Counted from the stretch's first letter, positions 34,308-43,276 are shown. The stretch: 64,000 bases of DNA from JAICNG01 sp035249985 (GCA_035249985.1 DATFFP010000063.1:1-64000), one strand, 5' to 3'. Translations and numbers: made by a program. The notes: generated from the sequence alone by a model not told the origin.

Positions 34308-34325
34308 ATTTAGGATATCCTAAAT
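34308..34325. promoter_or_regulatory. DtxR/MntR-type operator, ATTTAGGATATCCTAAAT
   Basis: A perfect 18-bp palindrome with TTAGG/CCTAA half-sites, as in operators of the DtxR/IdeR/MntR metal-responsive repressors. It lies over the -10 box of the oxidase-ZIP promoter. The regulator gene is not in this window. Confidence 0.72.
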
Positions 34326-34340
34326 TGATCACCGCGTCAA
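34312..34340 (-). promoter_or_regulatory. Promoter of the multicopper oxidase-ZIP-barrel operon
   Basis: On the minus strand TTGACG (34340-34335), 17 nt, TATCCT (34317-34312), with transcription starting near 34305. The DtxR-like palindrome is centred on the -10, the classical repressing position. Confidence 0.65.
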
Positions 34341-34374
34341 GCCCCAATCGTCCGTCCCCAGGGTAGTTAAGGCG

Positions 34375-35763
34375 TCAGCCCGGGTCCCTTTGGGCTGACA
34401 TTTCATCCCACAGCGCGGCGATCGCGCGAGTACCGTTCACGAAGTTCTCGTCGCTCATCCATTCGTTGGGAGCGTGGGCATTCTCTCCCGGGAGTCCAAA
34501 TCCGACGAGCAGGACCGGCGCGCCCAGGATACGCTCGAAGTCGCCGACGACGGGGATCGATCCGCCTTCGCCGACGATCACAGGCTCTTTTCCAAACGCG
34601 GTCGTCAGTGCCCGGCGGGCTGCGTCGTAGAGCGGTCCCTTGAGGTCCGCCCGCCATGGCCGACCCCCGTGTAGCGAACGAATGGTGACGGTGACCCCGG
34701 GGGGCGCGACCCGCTCCACGTGCGCGCGCATGAGGGCGGCGATGTCGTCAGGATCCTGGTCGGGAACGAGGCGGCAACTGACCTTCGCCATCGCCGCGGC
34801 CGGCAACACGGTCTTCGCGCCTTCGCCCGTGTAGCCGCTCAATAGTCCATTGATCTCGCAGGTGGGACGTGTCCAGATCCGCTCGAGCGTTGACTGGCCG
34901 ACCTCCCCGCCGAGCGACGGAGCGCCGACCTCGTCGCGGAATTTGCCCTCGTCGAACGGGAGCGCCTGGATTCGCTTCCGAGCGTCGGGGGTCCATTCAC
35001 GCACCTTGTCATAGAAGCCCGGGATCGCAACGCGGAGGTGCTCATCGTGAAAGGTCGCGATGATGCGTGCGAGTGCCGTGGCAGGATTGATCACGGCGCC
35101 GCCGTACGATCCCGAGTGGAGATCGACACCCGGTCCCTGCACGTCGATTTGGAGATATGTCAGGCCGCGAAGCGACGACAGGATCGACGGCAGACCGGGC
35201 GCGAACATCGACGAATCGCTGATCACCACTGCATCGCAGGCAAGCCGCCTGGCCTGCCTCTCGACGAAGCTGGCGAGATTCGGGCTGCCAATCTCCTCCT
35301 CGCCTTCGGCGAGCACGACGACGTTGACAGGCAGCGCGCCGCGGGTGCGGAGGTGTGCCTCGAGCGCCTTGACGTGCAGGTACAGCTGTCCCTTGTCGTC
35401 GACCGCGCCGCGCGCATAGATGCGCCCCCGGCGCACCGTCGGCTCGAACGGCGGCGACTCCCAGAGCTCGAGCGGCTCGGCGGGCTGCACGTCGTAATGC
35501 CCGTAGATGAGCACAGTGGGCGCGCCGTCGCCGGCCTTGCGCCATTCACCGATCACGATGGGATGTCCGTCAGTCGGGACGATCTCGGTCGTGAGGCCGA
35601 CGTCGCGCATTCGCGCGGCCAGCCATTCCGCGGCGCGCACCGTGTCCTGCCGATGCTCGGATCGTGCGCTCACGCTGGGGATTCGAAGAAACTCGAACAG
35701 CTCATCGTGGATGCGAGCGTCGTTGTCAGCGAGAAAGCGATCGAGCTCGGGAGCGAGGGGCAT
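34375..35763 (-). CDS. M20-family metallopeptidase (dipeptidase)
   Basis: 462 residues. Catalytic Asp and zinc ligands appear in LIYGHYDVQP and GAVDDKGQ; the general base is in AEGEEEIGS; the dimerisation-domain HSGSYGG and the C-terminal His in ENAHAPNEW complete the di-zinc site. It belongs to the branch of ArgE/DapE-like cytosolic dipeptidases (PepV/CNDP-like). It cleaves dipeptides or acyl-amino acids. The ATG at 35763 is preceded by a tract of GCGGATT heptamers. It is followed, on the same strand, by the oxidase operon after 189 bp. Confidence 0.92.
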   Translation of the reverse strand: MPLAPELDRFLADNDARIHDELFEFLRIPSVSARSEHRQDTVRAAEWLAARMRDVGLTTEIVPTDGHPIVIGEWRKAGDGAPTVLIYGHYDVQPAEPLELWESPPFEPTVRRGRIYARGAVDDKGQLYLHVKALEAHLRTRGALPVNVVVLAEGEEEIGSPNLASFVERQARRLACDAVVISDSSMFAPGLPSILSSLRGLTYLQIDVQGPGVDLHSGSYGGAVINPATALARIIATFHDEHLRVAIPGFYDKVREWTPDARKRIQALPFDEGKFRDEVGAPSLGGEVGQSTLERIWTRPTCEINGLLSGYTGEGAKTVLPAAAMAKVSCRLVPDQDPDDIAALMRAHVERVAPPGVTVTIRSLHGGRPWRADLKGPLYDAARRALTTAFGKEPVIVGEGGSIPVVGDFERILGAPVLLVGFGLPGENAHAPNEWMSDENFVNGTRAIAALWDEMSAQRDPG

Positions 35764-35767
35764 AGTG

Positions 35768-35820
35768 AGATTACTGATTGCGGATTGCGGATTGCGGATT
35801 GCGGGCTGCCGATTGCGGAC
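35768..35820. repeat. GCGGATT heptamer tract (single arm)
   Basis: Four near-tandem GCGGATT units followed by two diverged ones occupy the short gap between crcB (stop at 35825) and the M20 gene. I see no complementary arm nearby; the matching words are in the element at 21011. Confidence 0.8.
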
Positions 35821-35824
35821 CGTA

Positions 35825-36193
35825 TCAGGCAGCGACCGCGCGAGCGGCAGCGACGCCAGCCATCATGCCAAGAACCGAGAGTCCAACGCTCAACCCGACG
35901 TACGTGAGCGCTCTCGCCATTCCACCGTTCTCGGCGAGGACCACTGTCTCGTAGCTGAACGTCGAGAATGTCGTGAAGCCACCGCACAGGCCGATCGTCA
36001 GCGCCGCGCGTAACGCCGGATCGAATGGGGGTGTTCGAAGCCAGAACGTGAAGAGCCCGAGAAAGAACGACCCGACAACGTTCACGATGAGCGTTCCCGC
36101 GGGCCATGTCGCCGTGAATCGCTCCGCAGCGAGTCCCACGCCGTACCGCGCGACGGTGCCCGCCGCACCTCCGAGAGCGATCCAGAGAAGCAC
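35825..36193 (-). CDS. crcB: Fluoride channel CrcB/Fluc
   Basis: 122 residues, four membrane helices. Family signatures are all present: GGAAGTVARYGVG, NVVGSFFLG, and the fluoride-track GLCGGFTTFSTFS. It acts as a dimer to let fluoride leave the cytoplasm. The start is GTG at 36193. It precedes the M20 gene on the same strand. I saw no fluoride riboswitch upstream. Confidence 0.93.
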   Translation of the reverse strand: MLLWIALGGAAGTVARYGVGLAAERFTATWPAGTLIVNVVGSFFLGLFTFWLRTPPFDPALRAALTIGLCGGFTTFSTFSYETVVLAENGGMARALTYVGLSVGLSVLGMMAGVAAARAVAA

Positions 36194-36310
36194 GAAATGA
36201 AGCTAGTTGTTCCATGAGGAACGCGGAATGCGATGAGGACGTGGATCTAGGGGCAAGCGCCCTGCTCAGAGAGCACCCGCACAGTCCGCAGTCCGGCCAT
36301 CAGGGATCTC

Positions 36311-38365
36311 ATGAATCGTCTCGCGAGAGAAACCAGTCCTTATCTCCTCCAGCATGCCCACAACCCCGTCGACTGGTATCCGTGGGGTGCGGAGGCACTC
36401 GAGCGCGCGCGGCGAGAGGACAAGCCGATTCTCCTGAGCATCGGGTACGCGGCGTGTCACTGGTGCCACGTGATGGAGCGCGAGTCCTTCGAGGACGAAG
36501 GCACCGCCCGCGTCATGAACGAGCACTTCGTGAACATCAAGGTCGATCGGGAAGAGCGCCCGGACCTCGATGGCATCTACATGAGCGCCGTGCAGGCGAT
36601 GACGGGACATGGCGGGTGGCCGATGACGATGTTCCTCACGCCCGAGGGCGTCCCGTTCTTCGGGGGAACGTATTTCCCGCCCGATGATCGCATGGGAATG
36701 CCGTCCTTTCGCCGTGTGCTCGCTGGTGTGGCCGACGCGTACCAGAGCCGACGCGAGGAGGTGATGCGCTCGGGCGAGGAGCTCAAGAGCATCTACGTCG
36801 CGGCCACGACGGCGCCACGCAGCACCGGGGCGCTCGGCCCCACATTACTGGAGCGGGCCTGGCGCTCGATCGCCCAACGCTACGACGCCCGACGGGGTGG
36901 ATTCGAGGGAGCACCCAAGTTTCCACAGGCGATGGCGCTGGATTTCTCACTCCGCTATTGGCGTCGCACCGGCACCTCGCACGCGCTCGAGATCACCGCG
37001 CACTCGTTTCAGCGCATGGCACGGGGTGGGATCTACGACCAGGTGGGTGGCGGCTTCCATCGTTATGCGGTCGACGCCGTGTGGCTCGTGCCGCACTTCG
37101 AGAAAATGTTGTACGACAATGCCCTCCTCTCGCGTCTTGGAGTTCACCTCTGGCAGGCAACGGGCGATGCCGAGACTCGGCGCGTGACCGAGGAGACGAT
37201 CGACTGGGCCATTCGGGAAATGCTGTCGCCCGAGGGCGGATTCTATTCCTCGCTCGATGCCGACAGCGAGGGGGAGGAAGGCAAGTTCTACGTGTGGAGC
37301 GTCGCCGAGCTCGAGGAGGTCCTGGGTGAAGACGGCGGGCTCGCTTCAAGATTCTGGGGAGCAAGCGCGGGCGGAAACTTCGAGGGGCACAACATCCTTC
37401 ACGTGCCGAACGAGCCATCCGCGGTCGCCGCCCGGGAGGGCGTCGAGCTCTCGCAGCTCGCGGACGTGATTGATCGCGCACGTCAGACGCTCTCTGCGCG
37501 CCGGGCACAGCGCGTGTGGCCCGGCCGGGATGAGAAGGTCCTCGCATCGTGGAACGGTCTCATGCTTCGCGCGCTGGCGGACGGCGCGCGCGTGTTCGGT
37601 CGGGGTGACTGGCGCGATCTCGCGCTTCGCTCCGGTCATTTTCTCGCGCGCGAAATGGTTCGGGACAACAAGGTTTTTCGGTCCTGGAAGGAGGGCCAGG
37701 CGCGCATCACTGGCTTCCTCGAAGATCACGCGGCGGTGGCGCTGGCGTTCCTCTCGCTCTACGAGCTCACGCTCGATGCCAGCTGGCTCACGCGCGCCCG
37801 CTTGCTCGGCGACTCGATGGTCACGTCCTTCTGGGATGAGAGCACGAACGTCTTCTTCGACACCGCACACGATCACGAGCGGCTGATCACGAGGCCTCGC
37901 GAGGTCACTGACAACGCGACGCCGGCCGGCACATCGCTGGCTGTCGAGCTGCTCCTTCGGCTCGCCGAGCTCTTTCGCGACGCAGACCTGCAGCGCCGCG
38001 CCACGTGGGTGCTCGAGACGCTTGCCGCCCCACTGGCGCAGCACGGCGCCGCGTTCGGCTATTTGTTAGGCGCCGCCGATCTCGCGATTCATGGCGCGAC
38101 CGAAGTCGCGATCGTCGGCGACCCGACGGGCGAGGACTTCCGGGCGCTCACTGCCGAGGTGGCGCGTCAGTACCTTCCGGCGCTCGTGCTGGCCGGCGGG
38201 CCCCCGGAGGACGGAGCCGGCATAGCATTGCTCGAGGGCCGCGTCGCAAGAGAGGGGAGAGCAACGGGGTACGTATGCCGTCAATATCTCTGCTCGGAGC
38301 CGACCTCGGACCCCGGTCGGCTGAGATCACTATTGGACGAGGCTGCGACTGAACGGCAAAGATGA
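36311..38365 (+). CDS. DUF255 thioredoxin-like/glycoside-hydrolase-fold protein (YyaL family)
   Basis: 684 residues. Residues 1-160 are a thioredoxin-like DUF255 domain starting with NRLARETSPYLLQHAHNPVD and containing ACHWCHVM (Cys-His-Trp-Cys); residues about 200-650 form an (alpha/alpha)6-type barrel (FEGAPKFPQ, YDQVGGGFHRYAVDAVWLVP, FEKMLYDNA, FYSSLDADSEGEEGKFY). The exact reaction in bacteria is unresolved. Cytoplasmic, no signal peptide. ATG at 36311 matches the conserved family N-terminus. It is convergent with the zinc-ribbon gene across a palindrome. Confidence 0.92.
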   Translation: MNRLARETSPYLLQHAHNPVDWYPWGAEALERARREDKPILLSIGYAACHWCHVMERESFEDEGTARVMNEHFVNIKVDREERPDLDGIYMSAVQAMTGHGGWPMTMFLTPEGVPFFGGTYFPPDDRMGMPSFRRVLAGVADAYQSRREEVMRSGEELKSIYVAATTAPRSTGALGPTLLERAWRSIAQRYDARRGGFEGAPKFPQAMALDFSLRYWRRTGTSHALEITAHSFQRMARGGIYDQVGGGFHRYAVDAVWLVPHFEKMLYDNALLSRLGVHLWQATGDAETRRVTEETIDWAIREMLSPEGGFYSSLDADSEGEEGKFYVWSVAELEEVLGEDGGLASRFWGASAGGNFEGHNILHVPNEPSAVAAREGVELSQLADVIDRARQTLSARRAQRVWPGRDEKVLASWNGLMLRALADGARVFGRGDWRDLALRSGHFLAREMVRDNKVFRSWKEGQARITGFLEDHAAVALAFLSLYELTLDASWLTRARLLGDSMVTSFWDESTNVFFDTAHDHERLITRPREVTDNATPAGTSLAVELLLRLAELFRDADLQRRATWVLETLAAPLAQHGAAFGYLLGAADLAIHGATEVAIVGDPTGEDFRALTAEVARQYLPALVLAGGPPEDGAGIALLEGRVAREGRATGYVCRQYLCSEPTSDPGRLRSLLDEAATERQR

Positions 38366-38482
38366 CAGAATTCAGAATTCAGAATACAGAATTCAGATCA
38401 ACCGCACGGGGCAGGCATGGGCTCGCCGTGGTCGCTTCTGAATTCTGTATTCTGTATTCTGAATTCTGTCGTCTTTGCCGTT
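38351..38482. repeat. Palindromic element, GAATTCA heptamers (copy 1, with conserved loop)
   Basis: Arms of 47 nt (38351-38397 and 38436-38482), starting GAACGGCAAAGATGACAG and continuing with CAGAATT/CAGAATA heptamers, pair with only three mismatches. The 38-nt loop shares CAGGCATGGGCTCGCCGT with the loop of copy 2 at 55954. It overlaps the last codons of the DUF255 gene and the stop codon of the zinc-ribbon gene. Confidence 0.92.
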
Positions 38483-38634
38483 CACTCAGCGCTCAGATCT
38501 GAGCACGACTTCACAATCGACCCGCAGTTCCTGCACATCAGCTTGCACCGCAGCCACACCACATCCACCGAACCGCACACCTCACAGACGTCCTCGGGCT
38601 CGGGGGGCGGTTCGTCAGACGCCGGGTCGCTCAT
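38482..38634 (-). CDS. Small zinc-ribbon protein, 50 aa
   Basis: The sequence has two CxxC pairs (CEVCGS and CRNCGS) with a further Cys, framing a zinc ribbon, plus an acidic Pro-rich N-terminus (MSDPASDEPPPEPED). The ATG at 38634 overlaps the stop codon of the NicO gene (ATGA), so the two are translationally coupled and it closes the NAD operon. The stop codon lies inside a palindromic element. Its role is unknown; metal handling beside the transporter is possible. Confidence 0.72.
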   Translation of the reverse strand: MSDPASDEPPPEPEDVCEVCGSVDVVWLRCKLMCRNCGSIVKSCSDLSAE

Positions 38635-39287
38635 CACGCAACGATGAGCCACCACGCGCCCACGACGACGCTCGCGAGCGCGGCAACCGATGATGTCGCG
38701 CGCACGACCGCCGGCGAGGGGTGGCCGGCCCCGCGAACCATCCATCCCGCCGCCACGCCGAAAGCGGCCATCGCGAGCGTAGTCCCGATGCCGAACGCCA
38801 CGAGGTAGCCGAGCGCGAGCGGGGCGGACTCGGTCGCCGCCAGCGGCAGCGCGATCACGAGGGCGCCGGTCCCGGCAAGACCGTGCAACATCCCCATGCC
38901 AAGCGCCGCGTGATGGGTGTGGTCGTGCGTCTCCGAGCGCCGATGGGAATGCAGGTGCCAGTGCGCGACGCCGTCATGCTCGTGACGATGCCCGTGGACT
39001 CGTAAGGCGCGCACCAGCGCGGCGAGGCCGAGCGCAACGAGTGTCACGCCGACGAGCCGTTCCACCCAGGGTGCCATCGCCGCCGGGAACCGCCAACCGG
39101 TGAGCACGAGTGCGCCTCCAACGATGAGAATCACGACGGCGTGTCCAATGCCCCACCGCGCGCCAATGGCGAGCGCGCGCCGCCACTGTGGTCGCCGGCT
39201 CACGAACACCCCGATCGCCGCGAGGTGATCGGGGGCGAAGGAATGCGCCGCGCCGAGCAGAAGCGCCGTAATGAGAAGGCTGCTCAC
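38634..39287 (-). CDS. NicO/TauE-like metal transporter
   Basis: 217 residues with six predicted membrane helices and a histidine-rich cytosolic loop (HGHRHEHDGVAHWHLHSHR) between helices 3 and 4, typical of NicO/UreH/RcnA-type nickel-cobalt carriers. The N-terminal AHSFAPDHLAAIG carries the family HxxxxDH-like motif in helix 1. It may import or export Ni/Co; direction cannot be told. Start is GTG at 39287, overlapping the nadC stop by 4 bp. Confidence 0.82.
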   Translation of the reverse strand: MSSLLITALLLGAAHSFAPDHLAAIGVFVSRRPQWRRALAIGARWGIGHAVVILIVGGALVLTGWRFPAAMAPWVERLVGVTLVALGLAALVRALRVHGHRHEHDGVAHWHLHSHRRSETHDHTHHAALGMGMLHGLAGTGALVIALPLAATESAPLALGYLVAFGIGTTLAMAAFGVAAGWMVRGAGHPSPAVVRATSSVAALASVVVGAWWLIVA

Positions 39288-40228
39288 CCGGGATCGAACT
39301 CCAGCGCCACGTCCATGGACGGTGGTGAATGGGTAAGCGCGCCGATCGAGATCCAGTCGACGCCGGTCATGGCGATGGCGCGCACCGACTCGAGCGTGAC
39401 ACCGCCGGACGCTTCGACGATCGCGCGGCCGTTCACGAGCTGCACGCACTCCCGCATGGTGGTGATATGCATGTTGTCGAGCATCACGATGTCCGCCCCC
39501 GCTGCCACGGCAGCCTCCACCTGCTCGGGACGCTCGCACTCGACCTCAATGCGCATTCCCGCTGGCGCCTTCTCGCGTGCGCGGCGAACCGCGAGCGCGA
39601 CGTCGCCATCGACGGCTGCGAGATGGTTGTCCTTGATCAACACGCCCGTCGCGAGATCCATGCGATGATTGAGGCCGCCGCCGGCGCGCACGGCGTACTT
39701 TTCGAGCTTGCGCCACCCCGGCGTCGTTTTGCGCGTGTCGACGATGCGCACCTTGGTTCCGGCGACCGCGTCCACGTACCGGGCGGTGAGCGTCGCGATG
39801 CCAGACAGCCGCCCGAGAAAGTTGAGCGCCACGCGTTCCGCTGACAGGATCTCGCGCGCGTGGCCGGTGACGAACAGCACCGGATGATTCGCCTGGACGC
39901 GAATCCCGTCTTCGACATCGATCCGGATGGAGACCTTGGGATCGACGAGGCGAAACGCCTCGAGGGCGAGCGGAATGCCGGCGACGACACCGGACTGCCG
40001 AGCGACGAGGGTCCCGCGCGCGCGCCGGTTCGATAGTACGGTGGCGATGGTCGTGATGTCGGTATACGCGCCGTCCTCGAGCAGCGCACGATGCACGAGC
40101 TTCTCGACCGCTCCGCGGGCGAGCGGAAAGAGCAGCTCGTCAGGCATCTGGATCGGGGTCACGGCCAGCGGAGTGACGCGGCGCGGGGGCTGCCCGCGCT
40201 CGGACGGTTCCTGATTCATCATTGTCAT
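39284..40228 (-). CDS. nadC: Nicotinate-nucleotide pyrophosphorylase (QPRTase)
   Basis: 314 residues. It converts quinolinate and PRPP to nicotinate mononucleotide, CO2 and PPi in de novo NAD synthesis. Motifs: ALLEDGAYTDITT near the N-terminus, the phosphate-binding RIVDTRKTTPGWR, NHRMDLATGVLIKDNH in the active site, and IEVECERPEQVEAAVAAGAD in the barrel. The ATG at 40228 overlaps the nadA stop (ATGA); it is coupled to nadA and to the NicO gene. A longer frame upstream is inside nadA. Confidence 0.96.
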   Translation of the reverse strand: MTMMNQEPSERGQPPRRVTPLAVTPIQMPDELLFPLARGAVEKLVHRALLEDGAYTDITTIATVLSNRRARGTLVARQSGVVAGIPLALEAFRLVDPKVSIRIDVEDGIRVQANHPVLFVTGHAREILSAERVALNFLGRLSGIATLTARYVDAVAGTKVRIVDTRKTTPGWRKLEKYAVRAGGGLNHRMDLATGVLIKDNHLAAVDGDVALAVRRAREKAPAGMRIEVECERPEQVEAAVAAGADIVMLDNMHITTMRECVQLVNGRAIVEASGGVTLESVRAIAMTGVDWISIGALTHSPPSMDVALEFDPG

Positions 40229-41217
40229 TCGCCCGGATCGTCCTCGCCGGGCAGCAGGGGCGCCGGAGTCGGACCGCCGATCGAGATCATGCGCTCGATG
40301 GCCCGGTATGCGCGCGCCGCGACGTCCGCGGGAACGGTGATATGGTGGGTGAGCGTCTCCAGCGACTCGAGCACTTTCGGGAGCGTCGTCACTTTCATGT
40401 AGGCGCAGCTCGCGCGATCGTTGGCGGCGAAAAAGCGCTTCTCGGGATTCTCCTTGCGCAACCGGTGGAGGATACCGACCTCGGTAGCGACGATGAACTC
40501 CGGCGCGGGCGAGATCGCCGGCCGCCGAATCATCCCCTCCGTCGAGAGGATGTGCACCCCGTCGGCGTCGACATCGCCCGCCGACATGGCCTCCAGCACG
40601 CTCGTCGAGCAGCCGCACTCCGGGTGCACGAGAAACTCCGCCTCGGGATGCATCGTGCGCTGCAGTGCGATATTCTCGGGACTGATGCCGGCATGCACGT
40701 GACACTCGCCCAGCCACACGTGCATGTTTTCGCGGCCGGTGACGCGCCGCACGTGCGCGCCGAGGAAGAGATCGGGGAGGAACAGGATCTCGCGGTCGGC
40801 GGGGATGGAATTCACGACTTCGACCGCGTTCCCGGACGTGCAACAGTAGTCGGATTCGGCCTTCACCTCGGCGGTCGTGTTCACGTAGGACACGACGACC
40901 GCGCCGGGATGCTCCTCCTTCCACGCGCGCAGCTGCTCGCCGTCGATGGTCGATGCCAGCGAGCATCCGGCGGCCAGATCGGGGAGCAGGACGATCTTCT
41001 CGGGCGAGAGGATGGCGGCCGTCTCCGCCATGAAGTGCACGCCGCAGAAGACGATGACCTCGGCCGAAGTACGCGCCGCCTCGCGCGAGAGCCCGAGCGA
41101 GTCTCCGACGAAATCGGCGACGTCCTGCACCTCGGGCCGCTCATAGTTGTGCGCGAGGATGACCGCGTTGCGCTCCCGGGCCAGCGAGCGGATTTCGGCC
41201 TGCAGATCGTGGCTCAT
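40225..41217 (-). CDS. nadA: Quinolinate synthase A
   Basis: 330 residues. It condenses iminoaspartate with dihydroxyacetone phosphate to quinolinate and needs a [4Fe-4S] cluster. Cysteines are in AAGCSLAS, the CCTSGNAVE stretch, HPECGCS and ASCAYMK; ILAHNYERPEVQD and VSYVNTTAEVK are substrate motifs. The ATG at 41217 (MSHDLQAEI) is the true start; the longer frame runs into the palindromic element and translates it. It overlaps nadC by 4 bp and should form an operon with it. Confidence 0.96.
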   Translation of the reverse strand: MSHDLQAEIRSLARERNAVILAHNYERPEVQDVADFVGDSLGLSREAARTSAEVIVFCGVHFMAETAAILSPEKIVLLPDLAAGCSLASTIDGEQLRAWKEEHPGAVVVSYVNTTAEVKAESDYCCTSGNAVEVVNSIPADREILFLPDLFLGAHVRRVTGRENMHVWLGECHVHAGISPENIALQRTMHPEAEFLVHPECGCSTSVLEAMSAGDVDADGVHILSTEGMIRRPAISPAPEFIVATEVGILHRLRKENPEKRFFAANDRASCAYMKVTTLPKVLESLETLTHHITVPADVAARAYRAIERMISIGGPTPAPLLPGEDDPGE

Positions 41218-41266
41218 GGGAGGAGCGTACCCGGGGTCGGAGATCTGTGCAAGGAGAGCAGGAGGT

Positions 41267-41394
41267 GGGAGTTGGGGGTCAGGCGTCAGGGGTGGAAAGG
41301 GGCCGCCGCGCTTCGCGCGAGCGGCCCTCATCTGATGAGCGCGGCAGCGAAGCTGCCGCGCCTTACCACCCCTGACCCCTGACCACCAGCTCCC
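41267..41394. repeat. Palindromic element, TCAGGGG heptamers with cloverleaf core (copy 2)
   Basis: Outer arms 41267-41300 and 41361-41394 pair with four mismatches in 34. Between them are two hairpins, the first GGGCCGCCGCGCTTCGCGCG and its complement, and a second GCGCGGCAGC hairpin, joined by TCATCTGATGA. This core is the reverse complement of that at 182-250. It lies between nadB and nadA. Confidence 0.9.
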
Positions 41395-41415
41395 TCTGTC
41401 CAGGCGGTACCAACT

Positions 41416-42945
41416 CTACCACAAGATGTGCTTTCCCGCCCACGACCGCTTTGCCTTGGGAAAATCCGACCGAAAGTGGCCGCCGCGGGACTCCTCGCGC
41501 AGCAGCGCCGCGTCGGCGATCAGGCGTGCCGACTGGACGAGGTTGAGCTCCTCCGTCGCGCCCTGCGGAAGGCGCGATTCGATCGACGTCAGCTCGTCGA
41601 GGCAGGCGCGGAGGCCGCGCGCTGACCGATCGATCGCGGCGTGCTCCCACATCGTCCGGCGGACGTCATCGGCCGCCACCTGTGCCGCCCCGCGGTCCAC
41701 GAGGGGCGGAACGTCCCACGACGCGACGCGCGGAATTCGCTGCACGCGCTCAGCGCGTTGGACATCCCTGGCGACCCGTTCGGCGAAGACCAGTCCCTCG
41801 AGGAGCGAGTTCGACGCGAGCCGATTCGCGCCATGCACCCCCGTGCTCGAGACCTCCCCACATGCGTACAGTCTCTTCATGCTGGTGCGACCAGCGAGGT
41901 CGGTGACGATTCCGCCCATCATGTAATGCGCTGCCGGAGTGACCGGAATTGGGTCGCGGCGCGGGTCGATCCCTCGGGCCTCGCACAGCGCGAATATGCC
42001 CGGAAAACGCTGCATGAACGCCTCGCCGAGCTCGGTCGCATCGAGGACGACGCGGCGCGGCTTTCCGCCGGCGCGCGCCGGCCGCTGCTCGCGAAAGATC
42101 TCGCGCGCCACGATGTCGCGCGGCGCAAGATCGGCGAGGCGGTGTCGCTGCTTCATGAATCGCTCGCCACGATCGTTGCGAAGCACCGCGCCCTCCCCTC
42201 GCACCGCCTCGGAGATGAGCGCGAGTGGATTCTCCGGCGTATCGAGCGCCGTGGGATGGAACTGAACGAACTCCATGTCGACCAGGCGAACGCCGGCGCG
42301 CCAGGCGATCGCGTAGCCGTCACCGGTCGCGACCACCGGATTGGTCGTGTAGCGATAGACCTGACCGCAACCCCCGGTCGCGAGCACCGTGGCGTCAGCG
42401 ATGATCTCGACCGGACGCCCCGAGACGCTGGCGCGGACACCGAGGCATTCGCCATCGCGAACGATGAGGTCGAGGACGCGCGCCGCCTCGATCACGTCGA
42501 CGTGCTCGTTCCCACGCACACGCGCGATGAGCGTCCGCGCTACCTCGGCCCCGGTTTGATCTCCGTGGGCGTGGACGATCCGGTTGCGTGAATGCGCGGC
42601 TTCGCGGCCGAGCTTGAAGCGGCCCCCCGGTGCAAGGTCGAAGCGGGCGCCGGCCGCGAAGAGCTCCTGAACGCGCGCCGGTCCCTCCTCCACCAGAACC
42701 TCCACGGCTTCCCGATCGCAGAGTGCCGCGCCGGCCGCAAGCGTATCGCGTCGGTGCAGTGCTGGAGAGTCTCCGGCACCCAGCGCCGCGGCGATTCCGC
42801 CCTGGGCGTAGGCCGTAGCGCTATCGAAGAGCGAGCGCTTGGTGAGAAGAATGACGTTGCCGTCCTCGGCGGCGCGCCAGGCCGTGTGGAGGCCGGCGAC
42901 ACCGCTGCCGACGACGAGAAAGCGAGTGCGCAGACGCTGGGGCAT
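41416..42945 (-). CDS. nadB: L-aspartate oxidase
   Basis: 509 residues. FAD-dependent oxidation of L-aspartate to iminoaspartate, the first step of the same pathway as nadA and nadC. The dinucleotide site is LVVGSGVAGLHTAW; substrate motifs include AYAQGGIAAAL, HPTALDTPENP and the catalytic SEAVRGEGAVLRN; HGANRLASNSLLEGLVF is the FAD-binding C-terminal segment. The final residues form a helical domain. It is separated from nadA by 198 bp holding the cloverleaf element, so it may be co-transcribed or not. Confidence 0.96.
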   Translation of the reverse strand: MPQRLRTRFLVVGSGVAGLHTAWRAAEDGNVILLTKRSLFDSATAYAQGGIAAALGAGDSPALHRRDTLAAGAALCDREAVEVLVEEGPARVQELFAAGARFDLAPGGRFKLGREAAHSRNRIVHAHGDQTGAEVARTLIARVRGNEHVDVIEAARVLDLIVRDGECLGVRASVSGRPVEIIADATVLATGGCGQVYRYTTNPVVATGDGYAIAWRAGVRLVDMEFVQFHPTALDTPENPLALISEAVRGEGAVLRNDRGERFMKQRHRLADLAPRDIVAREIFREQRPARAGGKPRRVVLDATELGEAFMQRFPGIFALCEARGIDPRRDPIPVTPAAHYMMGGIVTDLAGRTSMKRLYACGEVSSTGVHGANRLASNSLLEGLVFAERVARDVQRAERVQRIPRVASWDVPPLVDRGAAQVAADDVRRTMWEHAAIDRSARGLRACLDELTSIESRLPQGATEELNLVQSARLIADAALLREESRGGHFRSDFPKAKRSWAGKHILW

Positions 42946-43276
42946 GGGCGGAACAAGATAGCAAGAGTCGGGTCGGCGGACGGCGCTCTTCCCTCCCCCC
43001 TCGTCCGTCGATCAGATTCCGGACCGCCCCGAAAGGTCGGAGGCTTGACGTCGATGTCCTAACCGCAACGAGTTCTAAAGCAGTAGCACAGAGACACGCC
43101 GAGACATCGCACAGAGACACACAGAGGAACATCAACGGCCAAAGCTTTTCAAAAGCACTTGCGGTTGAAGTCCTCTGTGTGTCTCTGTGCGATGTCTCGG
43201 TGTGTCTCCGTGCTCCCGCTGTTCAAGGCTCGTGGCGCGACCAACAACGCACGACCATTTCAACTGTAGCCAGTCC
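42946..43276. other. Non-coding gap between nadB and the BMP importer
   Basis: A 331-bp divergent intergenic region. Its middle holds the CACAGAG palindrome (43085-43214). The remainder shows no gene and no clear promoter pair to my eye. Confidence 0.6.
43085..43214. repeat. Palindromic element, CACAGAG heptamers
   Basis: Arms of 44 nt (43085-43128 and 43171-43214) beginning AGCACAGAGACAC differ at two or three places. Words CACAGAG, CACCGAG and GACATCG repeat along them. The loop of 42 nt includes AAAGCTTTTCAAAAGCACTT. The words are the same as in the perfect palindrome at 12044. Confidence 0.93.

Noticed and set aside
38351..38482. CRISPR-like or satellite repeat from the regular GAATTCA words
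   Set aside because: There are no spacers of constant length, no cas genes and the arms are inverted, not direct, repeats.
41218..41331. Longer nadA start extending into the cloverleaf element
   Set aside because: The family N-terminus begins at MSHDLQAEI (41217); the extension is a translation of the repeat.
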